Source: B46-G9 sp964581175 (GTDB taxonomy: Bacteria > Desulfobacterota > DSM-4660 > Desulfatiglandales > Desulfatiglandaceae). Taken from it: a DNA stretch of 45,564 nucleotides. Under the pieces are notes generated by a model that was given only the letters and a program-made list of their open reading frames with translations, ran no database searches and had not been told where the DNA came from. Both the position numbers and the translations under genes were made by a program. Within the stretch, counting starts at the first letter, position 1. Every line of letters begins with the position of its first letter. Shown piece by piece: positions 26,009 through 33,486 of this stretch. Where the stretch lies: assembly GCA_964581175.1 (NCBI GenBank), contig CAZONI010000022.1, positions 1 to 45,564 on the forward strand, read 5' to 3'.

Positions 26009-27442
26009 ATGAATACCATGCATGCCTTTCGCGATGAAGGCATGAAGTCGGCCTTTCGCGAGTTTTTGGAGTTGTATCCGGATTTTGTCGCCACATACCC
26101 CGTTGATGATCTGCGTGCGAAAGAGTACTCGCGTGTGGATGCGCAGCATCACATCTATCTTGATTACACGGGCGGGAATTTGTATGCCGATAAACAAGTA
26201 CGCGAACACCACGAACTGTTACGCAACCATGTCTTCGGCAATCCCCATTCATCCAATCCCACATCCCTGGCCATGACCGATTTGGTAGAACATGCGCGCC
26301 ATTACATCCTGGAGTTCTTTCACGCCGATCCAGAGGAATATGTAGCCATTTTTACACCAAATGCCAGCGGGGCCCTGAAACTGGTGGGAGAGTCCTATCC
26401 ATTCGGTAAAGGCGATCAGTACCTGCTGACGTTCGACAATCATAATTCTGTCAACGGGATTCGCGAATTTGCTCGTGCTCGCGGCGCACAACCGACGTAT
26501 GTTCCGCTGGAGCTTCCGGATATGCGGGTCAATGAATCCCAGCTCTCCGAGTTCCTCGATCTGGCGCGGCCCGGTGGTAAGAACCTGTTTGCGTATCCCG
26601 CGCAATCGAATTTTTCCGGTGTGCAGCATCCGTTGGAATGGATCGAACAGGCACACCAAAAGGGATGGGATGTGCTCGTGGACGTCGCTGCATTCGTTCC
26701 AACGAACCGGCTGGATCTGGCGCGCTGGAAACCCGACTTCGTCCCGCTGTCCTTTTATAAGATGTTTGGATATCCTACGGGCGTCGGTTGCTTGCTTGCC
26801 CGGAAAAGCGCATTGAAGGAATTACACCGCCCCTGGTTTTCCGGAGGCACCATCACGGTAGCTTCGGTGCAGGGTGATACCTATTACATGGCTGACGATG
26901 AAGCAGGTTTTGAAGACGGGACGCTCAATTATCTGACCTTGCCTGCCGTCGAAATCGGCCTGCGGCATCTGACGGCTGTGGGCCTGGATATGATCCACAC
27001 GCGTGTGCAGTGTCTGACCGGCTGGCTTCTGGAGAACTTGCAGGCCGTGCGCCACAGCAACGGGGCGCCGGTTGTCCGCTTTTACGGGCCGCTGAATATC
27101 CGCGCGCGCGGCGGGACGATTACGATGAATTTTTATGACCCTGAGGGCCGTTTCTTTGATCATCGCCGGATCGAGGCCGAAGCCAACGCCCGCAAGATTT
27201 CACTGCGGACCGGCTGCTTTTGCAATCCCGGCGGTGGAGAAATCGCGCTCGGCCTGTCGCAAACCGAACTGGCCGGGTGCTTCAATCAGCCTCAGGAACG
27301 CCTGACTCTGGATGATTTCCGGCTGTGCATCGACGGCAAGAGTTTCGGAGCGGTGAGGGTGTCCGTAGGATTGGTCAGCAATTTCGCCGATGTCTATCAC
27401 TTTGTGCAGTTTGCCGGGAGCTTTGTTGATCGAAGGAAGTGA
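26009..27442 (+). CDS. Class V aminotransferase / cysteine desulfurase-fold PLP protein
   Basis: A 477-residue PLP enzyme. IYLDYTGGNLYAD opens the fold as in cysteine desulfurases and the N-terminal domain of molybdenum cofactor sulfurase. SFYKMFGYPTGVGCLL holds the PLP lysine, and RTGCFCNPGG has the cysteine that would carry the persulfide. GGAGGAAC lies ahead of the ATG and only 23 bases separate it from the 7TM gene, so the two are co-transcribed. Whether it mobilises sulfur or acts on an amino acid used by the ligase system is unknown. Base composition is like its neighbours. Confidence 0.85.
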   Translation: MNTMHAFRDEGMKSAFREFLELYPDFVATYPVDDLRAKEYSRVDAQHHIYLDYTGGNLYADKQVREHHELLRNHVFGNPHSSNPTSLAMTDLVEHARHYILEFFHADPEEYVAIFTPNASGALKLVGESYPFGKGDQYLLTFDNHNSVNGIREFARARGAQPTYVPLELPDMRVNESQLSEFLDLARPGGKNLFAYPAQSNFSGVQHPLEWIEQAHQKGWDVLVDVAAFVPTNRLDLARWKPDFVPLSFYKMFGYPTGVGCLLARKSALKELHRPWFSGGTITVASVQGDTYYMADDEAGFEDGTLNYLTLPAVEIGLRHLTAVGLDMIHTRVQCLTGWLLENLQAVRHSNGAPVVRFYGPLNIRARGGTITMNFYDPEGRFFDHRRIEAEANARKISLRTGCFCNPGGGEIALGLSQTELAGCFNQPQERLTLDDFRLCIDGKSFGAVRVSVGLVSNFADVYHFVQFAGSFVDRRK

Positions 27443-27489
27443 TAGGACTGCTTGTGCCGGTGGGACGGAGTAGGTTCTGCTGATTCCGG

Positions 27490-27620
27490 ATCCAGACGGG
27501 CTCGCGGCTCAGAGGCAAGCTTTTTCTGAAGTGGTTGGTCAAGAGGGCGCCACAAAAAGAACCAGCGCGGAGGCCTCGGAACGAAGGGCTTCCCCTGAGC
27601 AGCACGCTCCTTTGCTCGCC
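27490..27620 (+). repeat. Dispersed palindromic repeat, copy A
   Basis: This stretch shares CTCAG-GG-AAGC-TTTTTCTGAA and GGAG-CCTCGGAACG-AAG-GCTT-CCC-TGAGC blocks with copies at 33325-33422, 43991-44118 and 45392-45510 (reverse). The left and right GCTCAG/CTGAGC arms can pair. It lies in the 436-base gap between the convergent aminotransferase-fold gene and hcp. No real gene is seen in that gap. Confidence 0.6.
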
Positions 27621-27719
27621 ATCGGCTTCTGATAAGAGTTGCCAAAAGACGCCCTTTGAGCAGGAAAACGGCACATTCCCTCCGCTCCGTTCGCTTCGCC
27701 GTCCCTGGCTCCGTTGACT

Positions 27720-27771
27720 GCGCATGTTGGCCCTTTCCCACCTGTGGCGGGACTCCAGGGCCAACATGCGC
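27720..27771. repeat. Perfect 15-bp inverted repeat
   Basis: GCGCATGTTGGCCCT at 27720-27734 and its exact complement at 27757-27771 are separated by 22 bases that can form a further small stem. It lies between convergent genes. There is no T-tract, so it is not a classical terminator; it may be part of a mobile palindromic element. Confidence 0.65.
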
Positions 27772-27878
27772 CGCTCCGGGGACATCCCGTTCCCCTGCTT
27801 TCCGAGCACAACCCCATTTGGTTGCTCCCTGAGCTCTCCGGGAGGCCACCCGCTGCCTCCGGGCTGGCAGGAGGGGGC

Positions 27879-29507
27879 TCACCCGAGGATCGCTTTCAGG
27901 TCTTCGTCCGGCGTCTTGATGGGCATGATGTTGAAATTATCCACCAGCACCTTCAGGACGTTGGGAGTGATAAAAGCCGGCAGGCTGGGTCCGAGCCTGA
28001 TGTCCTTAATCCCCAGATGGAGAAGGGTCAACAGGATAGCGACCGCCTTCTGCTCATACCAGGAAAGGATCATGGAGAGCGGAAGCTCGTTCACCCCTAC
28101 ATTAAAGGCATTCGATAAGGCCACGGCGATCTGAATGGCCGAGTAGGCATCGTTGCACTGCCCCACATCGAGGAGCCTCGGGATCCCCCCGATATCGCCC
28201 AGGTCCATGTCAAAGAACCGGAACTTACCGCACGCGAGGGTCAAGACCACGCAGTCTTTCGGGACCTTTTCCACAAACTCGGTGTAGTAGTTCCTGCCTG
28301 GTTTGGCCCCGTCACAGCCTGCTACCAGGAAGAAGTGGCGAATAGCGCCGCTCTTCACCGCATCGATCACCTTATCGGCCACGCTCATTACCGCGTTGTG
28401 TCCGAATCCGCACATCACCTCCTTGCCGCTCTTGTCCTCTTCGAAGCCCGGCAGCTCCAGGGCCCTCCGGATGACTTGTGAGAAGTCCTTATTCGCTATA
28501 TGGGTTACTTCGGGGCAACCCACCAGGCCGGTGGTGAAAAGATTGTCCTTGTAGGAGTCTTTGGGTTTCTGAATACAGTTGGTCGTCATGAGGATGGCGC
28601 CCGGAAACTCCGCGAACTCCCTCGTCTGGTTCTGCCAGGCGGTGCCGTAGTGCCCGTAAAAATGGGAGTATTTTTTCAGTTCAGGATAACCGTGGGTGGG
28701 AAGCATCTCTCCGTGGGTATACACGTTTATTCCTTTTCCCACCGATTGCTTCAGGATCTCCTCCAGGTCCTTGAGATCGTGTCCCGATACGAGGATTGCC
28801 TTTCCTTTCTTCGCACCCAGGGGCACCTTCGTAGGCACCGGCTGGCCGTAGGTCCCGGTATTGGCGGCATCCAGCAGTTCCATAACCCGGAGATTGATCT
28901 CACCGCACTTGAGAACCATCTTCACCCAGTCATCCAGACCCAACCCCTTGTTCTGAGTCGCGGCGAGCCCTTCGTGGATAAAGGCGTAGACCTTGTCGTC
29001 CTCCTGGCCGAGAATCCGGGCGTGGTCCGCATAGGCGGCAACCCCCTTGATCCCATAAACCGTGGTCTGCTGGAGGGAGCGGATATCGGCATCCACATCG
29101 GGTCTCGACAGGACGCCGACTGCCTCCCCCTGTTTGACCAGTTCATCGAGGGATCCGGCCGGTGTGAATGTGGCCGGTCCTTCGGAAAAATCCACCTTGC
29201 CTCCCGCGGCGCCCACCTTCCTTTTCAATCCTTCCCGCAGCTCCACGCACCGATTAATCATGGGGACAAAGCGGTTCGGATCGAAATCCACGTTGGTGAG
29301 AGTCGAGAAGCTCGCTTCACAGGTAAACGCGTTTACCTCGTCGTCCATCACCCCAACCTTCCTTCCCTCTACCCCATACAGAGAAAGGCCGGTCAAGGCG
29401 TAGATCAAGAGATCCTGAAGGGCCGCCACCTCGGGCCGTTTCCCGCAGACCCCTATTTTGGTGCACCCTTCTCCTTTTGAAGTCTGTTCACACTGATAAC
29501 AAAACAT
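27879..29507 (-). CDS. hcp: Hybrid-cluster protein / hydroxylamine reductase, class I
   Basis: A 542-residue cytoplasmic iron-sulfur-oxo protein that reduces NO and hydroxylamine and protects against nitrosative stress. The N-terminal cysteines follow C-x2-C-x8-C-x5-C (FCYQCEQTSKGEGCTKIGVC), the class I pattern of strict anaerobes. Hybrid-cluster ligand regions include LVGCPEVTH, VAGCDGAKPGRNYY and DVGQCNDAYSA. The ATG at 29507 has AAGGAGGG upstream; a longer frame to 29552 lacks family sequence. An HcpR-type operator stands in the promoter region. No ferredoxin-like Hcr partner is adjacent. Confidence 0.95.
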   Translation of the reverse strand: MFCYQCEQTSKGEGCTKIGVCGKRPEVAALQDLLIYALTGLSLYGVEGRKVGVMDDEVNAFTCEASFSTLTNVDFDPNRFVPMINRCVELREGLKRKVGAAGGKVDFSEGPATFTPAGSLDELVKQGEAVGVLSRPDVDADIRSLQQTTVYGIKGVAAYADHARILGQEDDKVYAFIHEGLAATQNKGLGLDDWVKMVLKCGEINLRVMELLDAANTGTYGQPVPTKVPLGAKKGKAILVSGHDLKDLEEILKQSVGKGINVYTHGEMLPTHGYPELKKYSHFYGHYGTAWQNQTREFAEFPGAILMTTNCIQKPKDSYKDNLFTTGLVGCPEVTHIANKDFSQVIRRALELPGFEEDKSGKEVMCGFGHNAVMSVADKVIDAVKSGAIRHFFLVAGCDGAKPGRNYYTEFVEKVPKDCVVLTLACGKFRFFDMDLGDIGGIPRLLDVGQCNDAYSAIQIAVALSNAFNVGVNELPLSMILSWYEQKAVAILLTLLHLGIKDIRLGPSLPAFITPNVLKVLVDNFNIMPIKTPDEDLKAILG

Positions 29508-29588
29508 GTTTTTCCCTCCTTGTTTCTGGAAGTTCATTCGTAGGAAAGACACCGCTGTACCATCTCTCCCGCCTCATCGTATGGTTCT

Positions 29589-29630
29589 ATTATCCCGGTT
29601 GTTGCGAGGATTTCCTTGACCTAGGTCAAG
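29589..29630 (-). promoter_or_regulatory. HcpR-type operator and -10 box upstream of hcp
   Basis: CTTGACCTAGGTCAAG at 29615-29630 is a perfect 16-base palindrome of the form TTGAC-N4-GTCAA, the type bound by CRP/FNR-family HcpR regulators of Desulfobacterota. Read on the minus strand, GATAAT lies at 29594-29589. The operator centre is therefore close to -41 from a start near 29582, the spacing of a class II activator. No HcpR gene is in the window. Confidence 0.7.
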
Positions 29631-29868
29631 AGAGGCACCTTTTTCGTTTGAGAGTGTTCTTTTCTTAAAAAATAGTATATCACGATCCGCCTTGTGGGTC
29701 GATGAAATGCAAAGCCGACAGCATCGGCGGGCGTCATTCCGGGCCAAAAATATATTGAAACCGTAATAACGCCGTGATAGGAGCAGGGTGGTTGGAATCC
29801 TGAATTGAGGACAATGGTGCTCAGTGCGCGCATCAATTAATATGGTGTCGTAGCCGTATTGGACAATT

Positions 29869-30012
29869 TTTTATCACCGCAACGCCGCGAAGTTCGCAAA
29901 GAATTTGATTTTTCCCTTTCCGCTGAGACGGCGGAAAGGGAAAGGATGGCAAAAGAAAAAAATGGTCAGCTTTGCGCTCTTTGCGCCTTTAACGAAGCCC
30001 CGCGAACGGGGC
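29869..30012. repeat. Palindromic interspersed element
   Basis: The stretch begins with ACCGCAACGCCGCGAAG and CGCAAAG, holds CCCTTTCCGC / GCGGAAAGGG as a perfect 10-bp stem around 29925-29950, then CTTTGCG facing CGCAAAG, and ends with GCCCCG-CGAA-CGGGGC, a hairpin with a four-base loop. It resembles widely dispersed bacterial palindromic repeats seen between operons. The long reading frame starting at 29859 runs through it only by chance. It fills most of the 600-base hcp / hcnA-like divergent gap. Confidence 0.5.
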
Positions 30013-30110
30013 GAGCGGGCGGTGAAATAATACAAAAGACACCTCATCGAACTAAAGATTCAAAGGCCTTAGGCGGTCTATGGATGGAAACTGGAGGAGA
30101 GAACAAACGT

Positions 30111-30422
30111 ATGCATACAGGCGGGAAACGAGTTTTTAAAGGTGTGGAAAGAGGCGAGCCGTTTGAAATAGAGGTGGACGGCGAAAAGATCGTTGCCTAC
30201 GAAGGCGAGACCATCGGGGCGGCACTGCTGGCCGCCGGCAGCAGAACGCTTCGCTATACCAACAAGCTCGAGCGGCCCAGGGGTCTTTATTGCGGGATCG
30301 GACTGTGCCAGGAGTGCCGCATGACCATAAACGGCATTCCCAATACCCAAGCCTGCCAAACCCTTGCGACTCCGGGATGTCAGGTTGAAACCCGGAAAGA
30401 TCTCAAAAGACGGGAATCTTGA
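30111..30422 (+). CDS. [2Fe-2S] small subunit of an HcnABC-like amino-acid dehydrogenase
   Basis: A 103-residue ferredoxin-like protein with YCGIGLCQECRMT and TQAC, giving the C-x4-C-x2-C ... C ligands of a plant-type [2Fe-2S] cluster. Such small chains occur as HcnA of glycine-oxidising hydrogen cyanide synthase and in opine oxidase or D-hydroxyproline dehydrogenase. The ATG at 30111 follows GGAGGAGAG; the frame upstream is repeat sequence. It is followed after three bases by the flavoprotein subunit. Confidence 0.85.
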   Translation: MHTGGKRVFKGVERGEPFEIEVDGEKIVAYEGETIGAALLAAGSRTLRYTNKLERPRGLYCGIGLCQECRMTINGIPNTQACQTLATPGCQVETRKDLKRRES

Positions 30423-30425
30423 AAA

Positions 30426-31850
30426 TTGGAAGAGTCTGAATTTGTCATTGTCGGTGGCGGACCAGGCGGCGTTGCAGCGGCCATGGAAGCGGCCAAAGCC
30501 GGGGTCGCCGTTACGCTTGTGGATGAAAATGAGCGACTTGGGGGGCAGTGTTTCCGGCAGTTCGAAAAAGGCTTCAAGGTAGCCGATCCTGAGGCTCTGG
30601 GCCTGGATTATAAGGAAGGGCAGGAACTGCTTCATCAATTCAGTTTGCTGGGAGACAAGATCCGGTATCTGAATAAGGCCCTGGTCTGGGGGATATTCAA
30701 TAACCGCACGATCGCCCTGGCTCACAACGGTGCTTCATCCGCTCTGGGCTTCAAGCGTTTGCTCGCGGCAACGGGCGCATATGACCGTCCGGTTCCGTTT
30801 CCGGGCTGGACACTTCCTGGTGTTTTCACCGCCGGCGGGGCTCAAAAGCTCGTCAAATCGGAGCGTGTGCTTCCGGGGGAAAATATCCTTCTTGCGGGTA
30901 CCGGTCCCTTGCAACTCGTACTGGCATACCAGATCCTCGAGGCCGGCGGCAAGATCGAGGCCATTCTGGAAGCAGGCAATTTTTACAAAAATTGGCTCCG
31001 GAGGTTCCTTGGGATTTGGGGCAACTGGGATTTCCTGAAGGAAGGTCTGGGATACCTTCGCAGCATCCGGAAGGCCGGTGTTCCCCTGCTGCAAGGTCAC
31101 ATTATTTGTGAGGCCCATGGGGAGGAGCAGGTCGAAGAGGCGGTAATTGCAAAGGTGGATAGAGACTGGAGGTTCAGGCCTAGCACCGCGCGCACGGTTA
31201 AAGTGGACGCCATCTGCCTGGGGTACGGTCTCGTGTCTTCAACAGAGCTGACCATGCTGGCCGGGTGCGAACACAGTTACGATCTGAGACTGGGCGGCTA
31301 CATTCCCCTGCGCTCGACGACCATGGAAACCACCGTGCCGGGGATCTATGCCGTCGGAGACGGGGCCGGGGTGGCTGGAAGAAAAGTCGCGATCGAAGAA
31401 GGCCGTATTGCCGGGATATCTGCGGCGAGTTCGTTGGGGTACCTTTCGAGTAGAGATGCGGGCGAGCAGATAAAGCCTTGCCTGAAAAGGCTCGATAAAA
31501 TTGGGCGATTCCGAAGGGTACTCGACGACATCAGTTTGCCACGCAGGGGCCTTTACGAACTGGCGAAGGATGACACGATCATATGCCGCTGTGAAGAAGT
31601 AACCCTCAAACAATTAAAAGAGGCGCTGAGCGACGACACACTTCAGATTAAAGATTTCAAACGCATGACGCGCATGGGCATGGGGCCCTGTGAGGGGCGA
31701 ATGTGCGGGCCTTCTATGATCGAGATGATGAGACACCGGCTCGATGCGTCTGCCGAAGGTGTCGGGTGTTTACAACCCAGGCCGTCGATCAAACCGGTTG
31801 CCCTCGGCGTACTGGCTGCGGCTGAGCCGGCGGAAAGGAAAAAGCAGTAG
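30426..31850 (+). CDS. FAD/NAD-linked flavoprotein subunit with C-terminal [2Fe-2S] domain (HcnB-like)
   Basis: A 474-residue pyridine nucleotide-disulfide oxidoreductase-type chain. FVIVGGGPGGVAAAMEA binds FAD, VPGIYAVGDGAGVAGRK the second FAD segment, and the C-terminal CRCEEVTL and GPCEGRMCGP give the BFD-like [2Fe-2S] cysteines. The start appears to be TTG at 30426, three bases after the previous stop and with a poor ribosome binding site, so translation is probably coupled. The family includes HcnB, OoxA and sarcosine oxidase alpha; the amino-acid substrate is not decided. Confidence 0.85.
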   Translation: MEESEFVIVGGGPGGVAAAMEAAKAGVAVTLVDENERLGGQCFRQFEKGFKVADPEALGLDYKEGQELLHQFSLLGDKIRYLNKALVWGIFNNRTIALAHNGASSALGFKRLLAATGAYDRPVPFPGWTLPGVFTAGGAQKLVKSERVLPGENILLAGTGPLQLVLAYQILEAGGKIEAILEAGNFYKNWLRRFLGIWGNWDFLKEGLGYLRSIRKAGVPLLQGHIICEAHGEEQVEEAVIAKVDRDWRFRPSTARTVKVDAICLGYGLVSSTELTMLAGCEHSYDLRLGGYIPLRSTTMETTVPGIYAVGDGAGVAGRKVAIEEGRIAGISAASSLGYLSSRDAGEQIKPCLKRLDKIGRFRRVLDDISLPRRGLYELAKDDTIICRCEEVTLKQLKEALSDDTLQIKDFKRMTRMGMGPCEGRMCGPSMIEMMRHRLDASAEGVGCLQPRPSIKPVALGVLAAAEPAERKKQ

Positions 31851-31938
31851 CAGTTGACTCTGTGATCTGCGGCTTGAGCGAAGCGGACAGTGAACAGATT
31901 TCATTAGCATATGGTACTTGTCGGGAGGAAGACTTTAC

Positions 31939-33102
31939 ATGGTTCCTCATGAAGCTGAAGTGGTCGTAATTGGAGGCGGCGTGGTGGGTTCGTCGGTTGC
32001 CTATTTTCTGGCGCAGGCCGGAAAAAATGTCGTTTTGGTGGAAAAGGGTTGGAAAGCAGGAGAGGCATCGGGCGCCAATGCTGCTTTTGTCTGGTCGATA
32101 ACGAGAAAGCCTGGAATCGATATAAGACTCGCCATGCACAGCCTTGGTATCCACAAGCAGCTTGAAGCAGAACTGGAAACGGACTTTGAGTACGTGCGGG
32201 GCGGCGGGTTGTTGATTATAGAAGAGGAAACGCAAGTTCCTTTTGTAGAAGCGCATCTCAAGAAAAGAGCGGAAGATGGGTATCCTCTGGAACTGATTGA
32301 TGCCAAACAGGTTCTTGAGTTGGAACCTCATCTTTCTGAGGAGAGGGTCCTCGGTGCCGTCTATAGTCCCATCGATGGAAAAACCAATCCCATCTTTCTT
32401 GTTCTTGCATTGAACTCACAAGCCCGGAAGCTTGGGGCAAGACTTTTGCACCATACCGAGGTCCTGGGAATACAGGCTGCCGGCGGTGCGGTCAAAGGTG
32501 TTGTTACCGATAAAGGAACGATCAAAACGAACCTCGTCGTAGATGCCGCCGGGAGTTGGGGGAGCTTTATCAGTGAAATGGTTGATGTCAAGACGCCGGT
32601 CTTTCCGTTTCAAATGGCCATGCTGGTTACCGAACAGTTGCCTCCGACTGTTTCGCACGCCGTTATGGGTGCCTCCTACATGGTTGAAGAAGATGCCGGG
32701 AAAAATGAAGGCTTAGGTTGCGGCCTCATTATGAGCCAGCAGACCGCCGGGAATCTTCTTATTGGTGCGAGCTGGAGGAAAGCGGGATACGATAAAAAAA
32801 CCATTCAAGAGGAGATAGAACTCATTGCAAGGGTAAACGTCAGGGCTATGCCGATGCTCAAAACCGTCCGTTTGATTCGTTCCTATGCGAATTTTTTCCC
32901 TCAGACAGAGGATGACCTTCCGATATTGGGAAAAGTTGACGGCATTGAGGGATTTATTATGGCATGTGGCCATGGCGGGCATGGGGTCTGTTTGGGGCCT
33001 GGATCGGGCAAACTCATTCAGGAGCTGATTTGTGACGGCAAGACCTCGTTCCCGATTGATAAACTGACTCTTTCGCGGTTTAACCGAGCAGGGAACCCAT
33101 GA
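31939..33102 (+). CDS. DadA/HcnC-like FAD-dependent amino-acid dehydrogenase
   Basis: A 387-residue flavoprotein of the D-amino-acid oxidase superfamily. VVVIGGGVVGSSVAYFLA binds FAD; VRGGGLLII, LVVDAAGSWG and ACGHGGHGVCLGPGSG are typical of HcnC, DadA and sarcosine oxidase beta. GGGAGGAAG lies ahead of the ATG at 31939; the frame upstream to 31918 has no good start. It is the catalytic chain of the three-gene dehydrogenase. Electrons would go through the other two subunits to quinone or a ferredoxin rather than to oxygen in this anaerobe. Confidence 0.85.
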   Translation: MVPHEAEVVVIGGGVVGSSVAYFLAQAGKNVVLVEKGWKAGEASGANAAFVWSITRKPGIDIRLAMHSLGIHKQLEAELETDFEYVRGGGLLIIEEETQVPFVEAHLKKRAEDGYPLELIDAKQVLELEPHLSEERVLGAVYSPIDGKTNPIFLVLALNSQARKLGARLLHHTEVLGIQAAGGAVKGVVTDKGTIKTNLVVDAAGSWGSFISEMVDVKTPVFPFQMAMLVTEQLPPTVSHAVMGASYMVEEDAGKNEGLGCGLIMSQQTAGNLLIGASWRKAGYDKKTIQEEIELIARVNVRAMPMLKTVRLIRSYANFFPQTEDDLPILGKVDGIEGFIMACGHGGHGVCLGPGSGKLIQELICDGKTSFPIDKLTLSRFNRAGNP

Positions 33103-33134
33103 ATCGCATGCACTACCCGACCGGTGTGCGACCA

Positions 33135-33163
33135 TTGACATGAATGCCCGGTTAGTGTATTAT
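33135..33163 (+). promoter_or_regulatory. Strong sigma-70-type promoter
   Basis: TTGACA at 33135-33140, exactly 17 bases, TATTAT at 33158-33163: 11 of 12 consensus positions. It starts about 30 bases after the HcnC-like stop. The transcript toward the KamA-like gene would have a leader of over 300 bases that includes repeat copy B. Confidence 0.6.
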
Positions 33164-33324
33164 GGCTCTGGTATTGAGAAATTTGCATGACTTCGTGTGG
33201 CTCCTGCCCTGAACGGCCCCGGTGATTACATCTTGAATCCGGCTCAAGAAACCGGAACCTCCACGATAAATATTTACCCTGTCCCATGCGATCGATGCTG
33301 AAATCATAGCCGCTCGTCCGATCA

Positions 33325-33422
33325 GGAGCCCGGAGCCTCGGAACGGAAGAAATGGCTTGCTCCCTGAGCAGCCCTCGAAGGCTTCATGATGTTTCCCGCT
33401 CTGCGGGCGGGGACTCGCTCCG
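33325..33422 (+). repeat. Dispersed palindromic repeat, copy B
   Basis: It shares CCCGGAGCCTCGGAACGGAA with copy C exactly, then CTTGCTCCCTGAGCAG and a tail TTTCCCGCTCTGCGGGCGGG resembling the tails at 44090 and 37683. It lies in the 384-base leader between the HcnC-like gene and the KamA-like gene, where no other gene is seen. Confidence 0.6.
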
Positions 33423-33486
33423 GCACGTGTGCCGGATGAGCAAATCTTATCAAGGCATTTATTTTTTTGAATAAAGAGGAGATAGC

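Noticed and set aside
27397..27882. Several long minus-strand frames between the aminotransferase-fold gene and hcp
   Set aside because: They run through repeats and a perfect inverted repeat, overlap each other in different frames and lack family features.
29859..30110. N-terminal 84-residue extension of the [2Fe-2S] protein
   Set aside because: The extension is translated palindromic repeat; the ATG at 30111 with GGAGGAGAG upstream gives a protein of normal family length.
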